From Nitrospirillum iridis (GTDB lineage Bacteria; Pseudomonadota; Alphaproteobacteria; Azospirillales; Azospirillaceae): DNA of 64,000 nt. Shown here piece after piece: positions 29,414 through 38,482 of the stretch (position 1 is the first letter of the stretch; each line of letters begins with the position of its first letter). The DNA is taken from positions 209,707 to 273,706 of the forward strand of contig NZ_JACIIZ010000011.1 in NCBI RefSeq assembly GCF_014205765.1, read 5' to 3'. The notes beneath the pieces were generated by a model. The model made no database searches. It was not told the origin of the DNA and saw only the letters and a program-made list of their open reading frames with translations. The position numbers were made by a program, and so were the translations under genes.

Positions 29414-30298
29414 TCACTCCCGCCGGAAAACGCTGGCGCCCATCGGCTTCATGGGCAAACCAAACCCCGCCGCCGATTCCGAATGCCCAAGGAACAGGTA
29501 ACCTCCAGGGCGCAGGTGATCGCACAGGTGCGCCAGCACCGCCTGCTGTGTCGGCTTGTCAAAGTAGATCAGGATGTTGCGGCAGAAGATCACGTCCAGG
29601 TCGCGGTCTACGGGATAGGTCGCATCCATCAGGTTCAGCCGGCCGAAGCGGACCAGGCGGCGCAGCTCGGGTACGACACGGACCAGGCGCTGGGCCCTGT
29701 CCCTGGACCGCAGCAGATATCGCTGGCGCATCTCCAGGGGCACCGGGGCGATCATCTCCTCCGGATAGATGGCGGCCGCCGCCGTCTCCAGCACCCGGGT
29801 TGAGATGTCGGTCGCGATGATGTCGATCCGGAAGCCGCCGTGGCGCTGGCTGGCGTCGGCCAGGACCATGGCCAGGGTGTAGGGCTCGGCTCCGATCGAG
29901 CTGGCGGTGCTCCAGACCTTCAGGGTCGTATAGGGACTGGCACGCCGTTCGGCGAGCAACCGTGGCAGCGCCACCGTCTCCAGGATACGGAAATGCTCCT
30001 GCTCGCGAAAGAATTCAGTCTTGTTGGTGGTGACGACGTCGATCAGATGGACGGCCTCGTCCGCCAGACCGCCGTCGTCGAAAAGGCGCGCGCAGTAGTC
30101 CGCCAGGTCGGCCGCGCCCGTCGCCGCCACGCGTTTGCGCAGGCGCCCCTCGACCATGGTCCTTTTGGACTCCGGCATCTTGATGCCGCTGTAGTCCTGG
30201 ATGAACGCGGCCAGCCGGCGAAAATCCCGCGCGCTGAGGCCGTCGACGGCAGCGACCGCTGCCGTCCAGGAGGCCCCCTCCGCTTGGTCGGCCAACAC
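29414..30298 (-). CDS. cheR: Chemotaxis protein methyltransferase CheR
   Basis: A 294-residue SAM-dependent methyltransferase that methylates receptor glutamates. An N-terminal helical domain (FIQDYSGIKMPESKRTMVEGR) precedes the catalytic domain with TTNKTEFFRE, the SAM-binding segment WSTASSIGAEPYT, IIATDIS and the late VIFCRNILIYF. The start is a GTG abutting the stop codon of the upstream receptor gene. The SAM loop has Ala-Ser-Ser-Ile where Gly-Cys-Ser-Thr is common, a mild variation. It pairs with the downstream cheB for adaptation of the two receptors encoded in the operon. Confidence 0.95.
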   Translation of the reverse strand: MLADQAEGASWTAAVAAVDGLSARDFRRLAAFIQDYSGIKMPESKRTMVEGRLRKRVAATGAADLADYCARLFDDGGLADEAVHLIDVVTTNKTEFFREQEHFRILETVALPRLLAERRASPYTTLKVWSTASSIGAEPYTLAMVLADASQRHGGFRIDIIATDISTRVLETAAAAIYPEEMIAPVPLEMRQRYLLRSRDRAQRLVRVVPELRRLVRFGRLNLMDATYPVDRDLDVIFCRNILIYFDKPTQQAVLAHLCDHLRPGGYLFLGHSESAAGFGLPMKPMGASVFRRE

Positions 30299-31280
30299 TC
30301 AGTACTTCTCGAACTCGGCGTCGCGGGCATCGCCGGCACCGTTGGCCAGATCCAGGGCGAAGCCGCCGGTGGCAGCCTTGCGGCCGCCCACGGCACGTAC
30401 GGCGGCCGGAACCGCCCGGCCGTTGTGGCCATGCCCGTTCCCAGCCCGCGCGCCCCCCTGGCGCCCGGCGCCCGCCGACGATGGCGTCGGCTTCGCCGCG
30501 CTGGCCGTCGCCGGCCGGGACGGCCGGCGCGCGGCGGCCGGCGACGATGCCTCCACGCGGAAGTAGGCGATGCTGGTCTGCAACTGTTCCGATTGCGCCG
30601 CCAGCTCCTCCGACGTCGCCGACATCTGCTCCGACGCGCTGGCGTTCTGTTGCGTCACCTTGTCCAGCTGCTGGATCGCCTGGTTGATCTGCTCGCCGCC
30701 GATGTCCTGCTCCCGGCACGCGGCGCTGATCTCCGCCACCAGTTCCGCCGTCTTCTTGATGTCCGGCACCAGCCGCGTCAGCATCTCGCCCGCCTCCTGC
30801 GCCGCCTGCACCGTCTGCGACGACATCGTGCCGATCTCCGCCGCCGCCGTCTGGCTGCGTTCCGCCAGCTTGCGCACCTCCGACGCCACCACCGCGAAGC
30901 CCCGCCCGTGCTCACCCGCCCGTGCCGCCTCGACCGCCGCGTTCAGCGCCAGCAGGTCCGTCTGCCGCGCGATTTCCTGCACGATGGTGATCTTGTCCGC
31001 GATTGTCCGCATCGCCTGTACGGCCCGCGTCACCGCTTCGCCGCTCGTCTGCGCATCCGCCGCCGACTGGCGCGCGATCCTCTCCGTCTGGCTGGCGTTG
31101 TCCGCGTTCTGCTTGATGTTCGCCGCCATCTGCTCCATCGACGCCGACGCCTGCTCCGCCGCCGACGCCTGCTCCGTCGCCCCCTGCGACAGCTCCTCCG
31201 CCGTTGCCGAAAGCTCCTGGCTGCCCGACGACACGTTCTCCGACGCCATCGTCGACTCCCCGACCACTTCCCGAAGCCTC
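30299..31280 (-). repeat. Copy A of duplicated receptor signalling module
   Basis: This 3' portion of the first receptor gene is nearly identical to 32880-33860 in the second receptor gene, at a constant offset of about 2580 bases. Divergence is concentrated in the tail-coding part, while the hairpin core differs at only scattered single bases. Confidence 0.85.
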
Positions 31281-32272
31281 TCAACCATGCGTTTCAGCGC
31301 CAGGCCCAGCACGTCCTTGTCCGACAACGGCTTGGCTTCCACCGTCAGGTCGCCGTCCGCCACCGTGTCGGCCACCCCTGCCGTCGCCCGCAGGTTGCCG
31401 ATCATGCGCTTGAGCGCGATGCCCAGTGTGTCCTTGTCGGACAGGGGTTGAGCCTCCACCGTCAGGTCGCCATTGGCCACGGTGTCGGCGATGCCCGCCG
31501 TCGCCCGCAGATTGTCCATCATTCTGTTGAGCGCGCTCACCATATCCCGGATCTCGTCATCCGACTTGACAGTCAACGACTGCTCCAGGTCGCCTCGGGC
31601 GACACCATTGGCCAGGCGGATGGCCCCCTGCAGCCCCCGGCTGATGTTGATCAGGATCCATGTGGCAGCGGCCAGAGCAACCAGCAGCGAGATGGCCACC
31701 GTGGCGAACAGAATCTGTCGCGCGGTTTCATACTGCGCCGTGGCGGCGGCCTCCGTCTGGGTCAGGTTCGCCTGGGCCAGGGCGACCACCTCGTCCAGCG
31801 CGGCGTCGGCACTGTCCAGCACCTGCCGCCCCTCGACGCGGGACAGGCGGATGGCCTCGTCCCGCTGGTCACCCTTCGCCAGGGCGATAACCCGATTCTG
31901 AAGGGGCAGGAATTGCTTCCACACCGCGGTGAAGGCCGCCACCTTCTTGTTGCTTTCGCCGGTGGTCAGGGAGTCCAGCTTGGCACGATCCGCCTCCAGG
32001 GCCTGCTGCTCCTTGCCGATCCGCGCCTCATACTGATTCACCATGTCCTTGCTGTCCGACAGTAGCAGGCTTTTCTCGGACCGCGTCACGGTCATGAGGT
32101 CGGTGTAGAGGTCCTGGGCAACCTTGATCTGCTGCATCGGCCCTTGGACCATGCCGTGCAGGCTTTCATCCAGGGCCGCCAGTTTCTGTATGCCCAGAAC
32201 GGCGCTGGCGGTCGACAACGCGACGATGACGGCGAAGGTCAGTCCCAGTTTCAACTTGATGGTCAGGCGCAT
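30299..32272 (-). CDS. Methyl-accepting chemotaxis protein with tandem HAMP units
   Basis: A 657-residue transmembrane receptor. TM1 lies in residues ~10-30, a periplasmic four-helix-bundle-type domain follows, and TM2 is near [20 protein letters not shown]. After TM2 come a HAMP domain and two further near-repeats with the unit GDLTVEAxPLSDKDxLG, giving a poly-HAMP linker. The signalling domain includes the hairpin tip [20 protein letters not shown]. The C-terminus carries a Ser/Ala/Arg-rich tail ending DAEFEKY, without the NWETF-type CheR tether. The ATG of [10 protein letters not shown] is chosen since it starts directly before TM1. Its signalling region is almost identical to the neighbouring receptor. 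Confidence 0.95.
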   Translation of the reverse strand: MRLTIKLKLGLTFAVIVALSTASAVLGIQKLAALDESLHGMVQGPMQQIKVAQDLYTDLMTVTRSEKSLLLSDSKDMVNQYEARIGKEQQALEADRAKLDSLTTGESNKKVAAFTAVWKQFLPLQNRVIALAKGDQRDEAIRLSRVEGRQVLDSADAALDEVVALAQANLTQTEAAATAQYETARQILFATVAISLLVALAAATWILINISRGLQGAIRLANGVARGDLEQSLTVKSDDEIRDMVSALNRMMDNLRATAGIADTVANGDLTVEAQPLSDKDTLGIALKRMIGNLRATAGVADTVADGDLTVEAKPLSDKDVLGLALKRMVERLREVVGESTMASENVSSGSQELSATAEELSQGATEQASAAEQASASMEQMAANIKQNADNASQTERIARQSAADAQTSGEAVTRAVQAMRTIADKITIVQEIARQTDLLALNAAVEAARAGEHGRGFAVVASEVRKLAERSQTAAAEIGTMSSQTVQAAQEAGEMLTRLVPDIKKTAELVAEISAACREQDIGGEQINQAIQQLDKVTQQNASASEQMSATSEELAAQSEQLQTSIAYFRVEASSPAAARRPSRPATASAAKPTPSSAGAGRQGGARAGNGHGHNGRAVPAAVRAVGGRKAATGGFALDLANGAGDARDAEFEKY

Positions 32273-32300
32273 CGCGAAGAATCCTTGATCGTCGAATTGT

Positions 32301-32861
32301 TTAGAGAGCGCCGGCTGTCGGCAGGGGGTGTGCCGGGACACCGGCCGGAATGCTTGCGCCAGCCGCCAGGTCGGACAGGGCTTTGCGGCTGATGACCGAC
32401 GCCTCGTCGGCGGTGAACAGGGTCGCCAAGTCGAAGACGATGACGAAGCCATCGCCGCGGCGGCCCACGCCCCGGATGTAGTCGGACCGCCACGGCACCC
32501 CGATGTCCGGCGGAGCCTCCAACTGGCGCAGGTCCAGGGGCATGACCTCGAACACGCGATCGGCCATCAGGCCCAGGGCCGTCTCCCGGCCATTGATGGT
32601 GACATGGAGAACCAGGATGCGGCTATGTTCGGAGGTGGCGTTGGGCGGAAGGCCCAGCTTCAGCCGCAGATCGATCACCGGCACGCCCCGGCCCCGCACG
32701 TCGATCAAGCCGACAAGGTAGGTCGGCGTTTCCGGAATACGGAACACCGGGCGCATGTCCAGGATTTCCACCACGGCTTCGACCGGGACGGCGTAGATCT
32801 CGCGCTCGATGCCGAGCGTGACGAACTGGGCTTCCCGGGTGGTTTTGCTCACGCTGTTCAT
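32301..32861 (-). CDS. cheW: Chemotaxis coupling protein CheW
   Basis: A 186-residue CheW that bridges receptors and CheA. The double SH3-like beta-barrel is marked by [20 protein letters not shown], the [18 protein letters not shown] segment and [14 protein letters not shown] ~35-residue C-terminal tail rich in Ala/Pro extends beyond the usual end. It lies between the two receptor genes, 28 bases upstream of one and 15 bases downstream of the other, suggesting each receptor was recruited with its own coupling protein. It is clearly different in sequence from the second CheW in this operon. Confidence 0.93.
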   Translation of the reverse strand: MNSVSKTTREAQFVTLGIEREIYAVPVEAVVEILDMRPVFRIPETPTYLVGLIDVRGRGVPVIDLRLKLGLPPNATSEHSRILVLHVTINGRETALGLMADRVFEVMPLDLRQLEAPPDIGVPWRSDYIRGVGRRGDGFVIVFDLATLFTADEASVISRKALSDLAAGASIPAGVPAHPLPTAGAL

Positions 32862-32876
32862 GATAGGCGCGGGACC

Positions 32877-34619
32877 TCAGTACTTCTCGAATTCGGCGTC
32901 GCGGGCATCGCCGGCGCCGTTGGTCAGGTCCAGGGCGAAGCCGGCGGCGGCGGCCTTGCGGCCGGCCCCGACGCGCCCGGCTGCCGGGACCACGCGGCCA
33001 TTGTGTCCGGGCCCGTGCCCATTCGCCGCCCGCAGTCTCGCCGGGCGCGTGGGGGAAGGCGCTGGCTTGGCGGCGCTGGCCACGGGCCGCGACGGCCGGC
33101 GGGCGGCCGCGACCGGTGCGGGCGACGCCCCATCCACCCGGAAGTAGGCGATGCTGGCCTGCAACTGTTCTGACTGCGCCGCCAGCTCCTCCGACGTCGC
33201 CGACATCTGGTCCGACGCGCTGGCGTTCTGCTGCGTCACCTGGTCCAGCTGCTGGATCGCCTGGTTGATCTGCTCGCTGCCGATGTCCTGCTCCCGGCAC
33301 GCGGCGCTGATCTCCGCCACCAGTTCCGCCGTCTTCTTGATGTCCGGCACCAGCCGCGTCAGCATCTCGCCCGCCTCCTGCGCCGCCTGCACCGTCTGCG
33401 ACGACATCGTGCCGATCTCCGCCGCCGCCGTCTGGCTGCGTTCCGCCAGCTTGCGCACCTCCGACGCCACCACCGCGAAGCCCCGCCCGTGCTCACCCGC
33501 CCGCGCCGCCTCGACCGCCGCGTTCAACGCCAGCAGGTCCGTCTGCCGCGCAATTTCCTGCACGATCGTGATCTTGTCCGCGATCGTCCGCATCGCCTGC
33601 ACGGCCCGCGTCACCGCTTCGCCGCTCATCTGCGCATCCGCCGCCGACTGGCGCGCGATCTTCTCCGTCTGGCTGGCGTTGTCCGCGTTCTGCTTGATGT
33701 TCGCCGCCATCTGCTCCATCGACGCCGACGCCTGCTCCGCCGCCGACGCCTGTTCCGTCGCTCCTTGCGACAGCTCTTCCGCCGTCGCCGAAAGTTCCTG
33801 GCTGCCCGACGACACGTTCTCCGACGCCATCGTCGACTCCCCGACGACCTCGCGAAGCTTCTCCACCATGGTGTTTATATGGCGCATCAGGTCCCCCACC
33901 TCGTCGTGCGCCGTCGCCTCGACCGTACGGGTCAGGTCGCCCCCGGCGACGGCCTGGGCCAGGGCGCCCGCCTGGTTCAGGCCGCGGCTGATGCCCAGCG
34001 CGATCCAGAACCCGGCCGCCACAGCGACCAGCAGCGACGCCAGCGTGGCGATCACCAGTGTCAGGCGCGCGTTTTCGTATTGGGCCACGGCGTCGGCTTC
34101 GTCGCGGGCCATCTGCGTGCGATAGAGTTCGATAATATCAGCCAGCTGCCGCTGCGCCTCCTCCACCAGCGGCCGGGCCGCCCCCACTGACAGCTCCTGG
34201 GCCTTGGCCTGCTCGCCACGCTTGGCCAATTCCCTTATCCGGTCATCGACCGCCAGGAACTGTTGCCAGGTCCCATCCAGGGCCTGCCATTTCGGTTTGG
34301 CCTCCACACTGCTGACGGCGATCACCTTTCCGGCCAGGTCGGCGAAATTTTGGCGGAAGCCTATGATCTCGCGGTCATACTTCTCGATCTGTTCAGGATT
34401 GGTCGAGAGGATCATGTTCTTCTCGGCCCGCACCAACTGGACCATGTCGACCAGCACCTCTTCCGCCCACTGCAGCTTCTGCACGGGGCCGCTGACCATG
34501 TGCCGCATGTCGGCGTTGACGGCGGCCAGGCTGTTGATGCCCAGCCCCACCGTTGCGGTGCTGAGCGCGATGATAAGGGCGAAGGTCAACGCCAGCTTCA
34601 GCTTGATGGTGGCACGCAT
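32877..34619 (-). CDS. Methyl-accepting chemotaxis protein
   Basis: A 580-residue receptor. TM1 is in [20 protein letters not shown], a four-helix-bundle-type periplasmic sensor domain follows, TM2 is in [20 protein letters not shown], and a single HAMP domain leads to a signalling domain with the tip [20 protein letters not shown]. It ends in the same DAEFEKY tail as the other receptor. The first ~230 residues differ from that receptor while the rest is almost identical, so the two probably sense different ligands but signal to the same CheA. A TM-proximal ATG ([10 protein letters not shown]) is the start. Confidence 0.95.
   Translation of the reverse strand: MRATIKLKLALTFALIIALSTATVGLGINSLAAVNADMRHMVSGPVQKLQWAEEVLVDMVQLVRAEKNMILSTNPEQIEKYDREIIGFRQNFADLAGKVIAVSSVEAKPKWQALDGTWQQFLAVDDRIRELAKRGEQAKAQELSVGAARPLVEEAQRQLADIIELYRTQMARDEADAVAQYENARLTLVIATLASLLVAVAAGFWIALGISRGLNQAGALAQAVAGGDLTRTVEATAHDEVGDLMRHINTMVEKLREVVGESTMASENVSSGSQELSATAEELSQGATEQASAAEQASASMEQMAANIKQNADNASQTEKIARQSAADAQMSGEAVTRAVQAMRTIADKITIVQEIARQTDLLALNAAVEAARAGEHGRGFAVVASEVRKLAERSQTAAAEIGTMSSQTVQAAQEAGEMLTRLVPDIKKTAELVAEISAACREQDIGSEQINQAIQQLDQVTQQNASASDQMSATSEELAAQSEQLQASIAYFRVDGASPAPVAAARRPSRPVASAAKPAPSPTRPARLRAANGHGPGHNGRVVPAAGRVGAGRKAAAAGFALDLTNGAGDARDAEFEKY
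32880..33860 (-). repeat. Copy B of duplicated receptor signalling module
   Basis: This 3' portion of the second receptor gene matches 30299-31280 of the first at a constant offset. The similarity ends abruptly near the HAMP-signalling junction on the 5' side, where the HAMP arrangements differ. Confidence 0.85.
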
Positions 34620-34633
34620 GTCAGTTTCTCCCG

Positions 34634-35134
34634 TCAGGCTGCGGTGCGTTGGGATGAGCCGGCCGCGTCGTCCCGCGCGTCCCCGCGAGAGAAGATGCGT
34701 TCCAGATCCAGGACCACGATGAATTCGGGTCCTCTCTTGGCGATGCAGCGGATGTATTCCGGCCGCCAGCGCATGCCGATGCGCGGCGTTTCCTCCAGGG
34801 CGGATGCCGCCACCTGGGTGATTTCGTATACCTTGTCGGCGCGGATCCCGACGATCACGGGGTCACCGTCGATCATCACCTCGGTGACGACGATGCGCGT
34901 GTCGATGGTCGGCGGCTGCAGCTCCATCCCGAACTTCAGGCAGAGGTCAGCCAGCGGCACCACCTTGCCGCGCACGTTGATCAGGCCGCCGATGAAGGGC
35001 TGGCTGTTGGGGACCCCGGTAATGGGGACAAGGTCGAGGATTTCGCGCACATGCGTGGCCTCCAGGGCAAAGACTTCGCCTTGCAGGCCCAGGGTCAGGA
35101 CTTCCATCGGCGTATCGGTTTTCCACGCGGTCAT
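34634..35134 (-). CDS. cheW: Chemotaxis coupling protein CheW (second copy)
   Basis: A 166-residue CheW with the two-subdomain beta fold: [37 protein letters not shown] and [12 protein letters not shown]. It lies 16 bases after cheA and 14 bases before the receptor gene, within the same transcript. It is compact, and its sequence is far from the other CheW copy, so the two are not a recent duplication. Presence of two coupling proteins alongside two receptors allows mixed arrays. Confidence 0.94.
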   Translation of the reverse strand: MTAWKTDTPMEVLTLGLQGEVFALEATHVREILDLVPITGVPNSQPFIGGLINVRGKVVPLADLCLKFGMELQPPTIDTRIVVTEVMIDGDPVIVGIRADKVYEITQVAASALEETPRIGMRWRPEYIRCIAKRGPEFIVVLDLERIFSRGDARDDAAGSSQRTAA

Positions 35135-35150
35135 GATGTTTCCCTTGCCG

Positions 35151-37271
35151 TTAGCTGGCCGCTTTGAAACGGCCCTCGTAGGCCATTCCCAACTTGACCA
35201 GATTGGCGATGTCCAGGATCAGGGCGACGGCCCCGTCGCCCAGGATCGTGGCGCCGGCGAATGTCTCGACGTCGGCATGCAACTTGGACAGCGACTTGAT
35301 CACCGTCTGGTGATTGCCGATCACCTGGTCCACCACCAACCCAACCCGGCGGCCACCGAAGGAAACGATCACGGCCTTCTGATAGCGGTCCGGGGGCTCG
35401 GACACCTGGAACAGTTCCCGCAGGCGCAGGAACGGCACCAGGTCGCCCCGTATGTTCAGGAAACTGCGCCCACGGGAACGCGCGTCCTCTTCGGGCGACA
35501 GTTCCACGCACTCCTCCACCGCCGACAGTGGCAGGGCGTAGCGCCCCGTGCCGACGCGGACCAGCAAGCCGTCAATGATGGCCAGCGTCAGCGGCAGCCG
35601 CAGCGTCAGCCGGGTGCCTTCCCCGGGTGTGCTGGCGATGTCGATCTTGCCGCGCAGTCCCTCGATGGCGCGCTTCACCACGTCCATGCCCACCCCGCGA
35701 CCGGACAGGCTGGTCACCTCCTTCGCGGTCGAGAAGCCCGGCTGGAAGATCAGCTGGAACAGCTCGGCATCGGAAAGCTTGGCGCCGGCCGGGATCAGGT
35801 CCTGGTCTTCGGCGCGGGCTTGGATGCGCGCCCGGTCCAGCCCGCGGCCATCATCGCTGATGGACACCATGACCTCGGCCCCGGCATGGCAGGCGGTCAG
35901 CGTGATGCATCCCGCCGCCGGCTTGCCGGCGGACTTGCGCCCCTCCGGCGTCTCCAGGCCATGGTCGATGGCATTGCGGATCAGGTGGATGAGCGGGTCG
36001 TTGAGGCGTTCGATGACCGTCTTGTCGAGTTCCGTTTCCTCACCCACCGTGACCAGTTCGATCCGCTTGCCCAGTTCGTGGGCCAGGTCATGGACCAGCC
36101 GGCGGAAACGCCCGAAAAGCGAACCGATGGGCACGGTGCGGACCCCCATGGTGGTATCCCGCAGTTCATGCGCCAGCCGTTCGATCTCTTCGGCGATCGC
36201 CTTCACCTCGACGTCATTGCTGGACGCGGCGACCTGCGACAGGCGTGACTGCACGATCACCAGTTCGCCAACCCGGTCCATCAACTCGTCCAGCCGCTCA
36301 GCCGGGACCCGGATGCTGTCCGCACCCTTGGCGGGGGCCTTGGCCCCGGAGGCCGCGCCGGCGCCAAGGCCAGCGCCGGCGCGCACATGCTGTTGTTCGG
36401 CCAAGGCCGACGCCAGGGTATCGGGGGAGACGTCGCCCGATTTGACCAGCAAGGTGCCCAGCGGCATCTGCGCGGCCACCGCAGCGTCCACAGCATGCTG
36501 CGCCACGTCCCCCCGGTCCACCAGGATTTCACCGATACGGTTGCCTTCACCGGTCATGGTGATGGCGTCGATGGACAACTCCATGTCGTCAATCACGCAC
36601 ATGAAGACTTCCTCGATTGCCGTGCGCGGGCGACTGGTGGTGAGCACGACATCCCAGGCCAGGTGACAATCCGTGGGGGCCAATTCCTCCAACGGGGGTA
36701 CGCTCTCGGCCCGTGCCACCACCGTGGCCATACCCAGGCCGCGCAATTCATCCAGCAACAGCAGGGGGTTGGTCCCCATCGCCATGGCCTCACGGCCCAG
36801 CCGGAAGCGAATTCGCCACGTGGTTGGGATCTCCGCCGCCGCGTCCGCATCGGCCGTATCCTGTAGGGCCGCGTCATCCGGCGCCGTCGGCGCCGATGGA
36901 TCGCCCACGATCTGTTTCAGCGTCTGCAGGATGGCGACCCCGTCCGCCGCCTCGGCCAGATCGGGTGTTTCGATCAGCAGGCGCATATGGTCCTTGGCCG
37001 CCAGCGCCACGGCGATCAACGCCCGGCTCGGCTCCACACTGCCCTTGCGCACCAGATCGAACGCCGTCTCCACGTGATGGGTGAAGGCCGCCACCGCGTC
37101 GTAGCCGAACATCGCCCCCGACCCCTTCACGGTATGAAGGGCGCGGAAGGCGCTGTTGATCAGGTCCGCATCATCAGGCGTGTGCTCCAGGTCCAGCAGA
37201 GCCTGCTCCAACTGCTCCAGCAGTTCCTGGGCTTCCTGGCGGAAGATCTCGGACGGGTCCAGCGCGCTCAT
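35151..37271 (-). CDS. cheA: Chemotaxis histidine kinase CheA
   Basis: A 706-residue CheA. The P1 phosphotransfer domain has His46 in ALHTVKGSG. A long, poorly conserved linker (about 130-310) follows. The dimerisation helices (LDELMDRVGELVIVQSRLS) precede the ATPase domain with N-box HLIRNAIDHGLE, SDDGRGLD and GRGVGMDVVK. The C-terminal CheW-like P5 domain begins near IDGLLVRVGTGRYALPL. It autophosphorylates in response to receptor state and passes phosphate to CheY and CheB. Its start overlaps the cheY stop (ATGA), giving translational coupling. All catalytic boxes are intact. Confidence 0.96.
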   Translation of the reverse strand: MSALDPSEIFRQEAQELLEQLEQALLDLEHTPDDADLINSAFRALHTVKGSGAMFGYDAVAAFTHHVETAFDLVRKGSVEPSRALIAVALAAKDHMRLLIETPDLAEAADGVAILQTLKQIVGDPSAPTAPDDAALQDTADADAAAEIPTTWRIRFRLGREAMAMGTNPLLLLDELRGLGMATVVARAESVPPLEELAPTDCHLAWDVVLTTSRPRTAIEEVFMCVIDDMELSIDAITMTGEGNRIGEILVDRGDVAQHAVDAAVAAQMPLGTLLVKSGDVSPDTLASALAEQQHVRAGAGLGAGAASGAKAPAKGADSIRVPAERLDELMDRVGELVIVQSRLSQVAASSNDVEVKAIAEEIERLAHELRDTTMGVRTVPIGSLFGRFRRLVHDLAHELGKRIELVTVGEETELDKTVIERLNDPLIHLIRNAIDHGLETPEGRKSAGKPAAGCITLTACHAGAEVMVSISDDGRGLDRARIQARAEDQDLIPAGAKLSDAELFQLIFQPGFSTAKEVTSLSGRGVGMDVVKRAIEGLRGKIDIASTPGEGTRLTLRLPLTLAIIDGLLVRVGTGRYALPLSAVEECVELSPEEDARSRGRSFLNIRGDLVPFLRLRELFQVSEPPDRYQKAVIVSFGGRRVGLVVDQVIGNHQTVIKSLSKLHADVETFAGATILGDGAVALILDIANLVKLGMAYEGRFKAAS

Positions 37272-37636
37272 GCGCCTAGGACCTTGCGCACGACGGCGAC
37301 CAACTGCTCCTGCTGGAAGGGCTTGGTGATCCAGCCGGTGGCGCCCGCCGCCTTGGCCGCCTGCTTCAGGCCGGTATCGGACTCCGTGGTCAGGAACAGG
37401 ATGGGCACGCCACGGTAATCGGGCAACTGACGGAGCGCCCTGATGAGATCCAGCCCATCCATCACCGGCATGTTGAGATCGGTGACCACCAGATCGACGG
37501 CCGTGTCCTTGGCCTTGGCCAGCCCTTCGGCGCCGTCACCGGCCTGGAGCACGTTATATCCGGCGCCCGCCAGGGTCAGCTTCACCATCTGGCGCACGCT
37601 GGGGGAATCATCAACGCTCAGGACGGTCTTGGCCAT
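37268..37636 (-). CDS. cheY: Chemotaxis response regulator CheY
   Basis: A 122-residue single-domain receiver. SVDDSPSVRQ carries the acidic pair, Asp53 in VVTDLNMPVMDG is the phospho-acceptor, the Thr lies in FLTTES and the Lys in ITKPF. Two adjacent ATGs exist. A GGAGG site lies seven bases before the second (chosen) and four before the first. Its start overlaps the stop of the STAS gene and its stop overlaps cheA, so the three are translationally linked. It would carry the CheA signal to the flagellar motor or another output. Confidence 0.95.
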   Translation of the reverse strand: MAKTVLSVDDSPSVRQMVKLTLAGAGYNVLQAGDGAEGLAKAKDTAVDLVVTDLNMPVMDGLDLIRALRQLPDYRGVPILFLTTESDTGLKQAAKAAGATGWITKPFQQEQLVAVVRKVLGA

Positions 37637-37989
37637 CATCGTGCCTCCGTGTGAAGCCAGAAATCGCAATCGGCGGGGGCCGGAATGCCGGCCGCCAGCT
37701 CTGCAGTCATGAGGAAACCGCCCCGTTGAAGTGTTTCCCGTAGGGTCCCGGAAACCGGCTGAGCCAGCCTGAGTATCCGTTGGGTGTCCCTGGCACCTTT
37801 CCGTGCGGCGAGCAGCAGTTGGACAAAGCTGAGGTCGGTTTCAGCTACCGCGCTGCAATCAATTTCCAGAACGTTATGAGACTTCATCGCGTTCAGGAGG
37901 GCGCCGCGTGTCTCTTCGGCGTTGCGGAGTGTGTGGCAGCCCGCAAGAGTGATTTTTCCGACATCGTCGTCCGACGCATTCGGCATCAT
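37636..37989 (-). CDS. STAS-domain protein (anti-sigma factor antagonist-like)
   Basis: A 117-residue single STAS-type domain. The central segment EIDCSAVAETDLSFVQLLLA corresponds to the strand-helix region that carries the phosphorylatable Ser in anti-anti-sigma factors. Here Leu follows the Asp instead of the usual Ser, with a Ser one residue later. It heads the chemotaxis operon, as STAS proteins often do in alphaproteobacterial che loci, where their role is unclear. Two adjacent ATGs follow a G-rich site; upstream in-frame ATG at 38025 is less likely. Candidates are protein-protein switch or scaffold functions. Confidence 0.85.
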   Translation of the reverse strand: MMPNASDDDVGKITLAGCHTLRNAEETRGALLNAMKSHNVLEIDCSAVAETDLSFVQLLLAARKGARDTQRILRLAQPVSGTLRETLQRGGFLMTAELAAGIPAPADCDFWLHTEAR

Positions 37990-38482
37990 GAACCCCCGCT
38001 CGAGTTGACTTTGTAAAACATGCATCCGCCTGTAGCGGTCTGTATTCGGCAGGCATCAACTTATTGGAAAGTGAGAAAAATTCCCCATCTGGAATATTTC
38101 CCCAATAAATTGACGCCAAAATCCGGCGAACAGGTGCACCTTATGGGTAGTTGGTTTATAAAGTGTAAATGCCATGCGGCTAATCAACTGACATACATCA
38201 ATTCAGAGGAAAGAAATTTTTGATAAAATACAATGTAAATACGGAATTAATGGCGCGTGCCTGATCGATGTCTACCGATTTAAGGCGATCGTTTTACATT
38301 GTTGATATTCAAGCCTATGTCTCTCATCGGACGGGGGCGGATGTGCCGCCATCCAACGTCTGCGGGTGCATCATGGCGCTGCATCGCCGTGAGGGTGACT
38401 GGTTGCCTCAGGGTTAACCACCAATTTACCTGTTTAATGAAAAGTGGCCTCCAGCACGCCGAAAAATTGATTGGGGATACGC
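37990..38482. promoter_or_regulatory. AT-rich divergent region, che operon / receptor-like gene
   Basis: About 490 bases without a supportable gene, markedly more AT-rich than its surroundings. It separates the leftward che operon from a rightward receptor-like gene and must hold both promoters. Visible structures are an inverted repeat ACAATGTAAA ... TTTACATTGT (38230-38302), a short ATTCC..GGAAT hairpin near 38082-38096 and a TTGACG near 38112. I could not assign a sigma factor with confidence. Confidence 0.55.
38230..38302. repeat. 10-bp inverted repeat with 53-bp spacer
   Basis: ACAATGTAAA (38230-38239) is exactly mirrored by TTTACATTGT (38293-38302), a spacing of about five helical turns between arm starts. 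This would suit two half-sites bound on one DNA face by a looping regulator. No protein can be named. Confidence 0.5.

Noticed and set aside
29840..32065. 741-codon plus-strand open frame antisense to cheR and the receptor
   Set aside because: Leu/Arg/His-rich periodic translation is the mirror of the receptor coiled coil; no start signal and no homology that I recognise.
30300..34620. Tandem repeats considered as a CRISPR-like array
   Set aside because: The repeats are coding (HAMP units and receptor modules) with no regular short repeat-spacer structure; no cas genes are present.
38155..38185. Possible sigma-28-type promoter (TAAAGTGT, 11-base spacer, GGCTAATC)
   Set aside because: The -35-like half fits but the -10-like half matches GCCGATAA at too few positions, and it is ~300 bases from the gene start.
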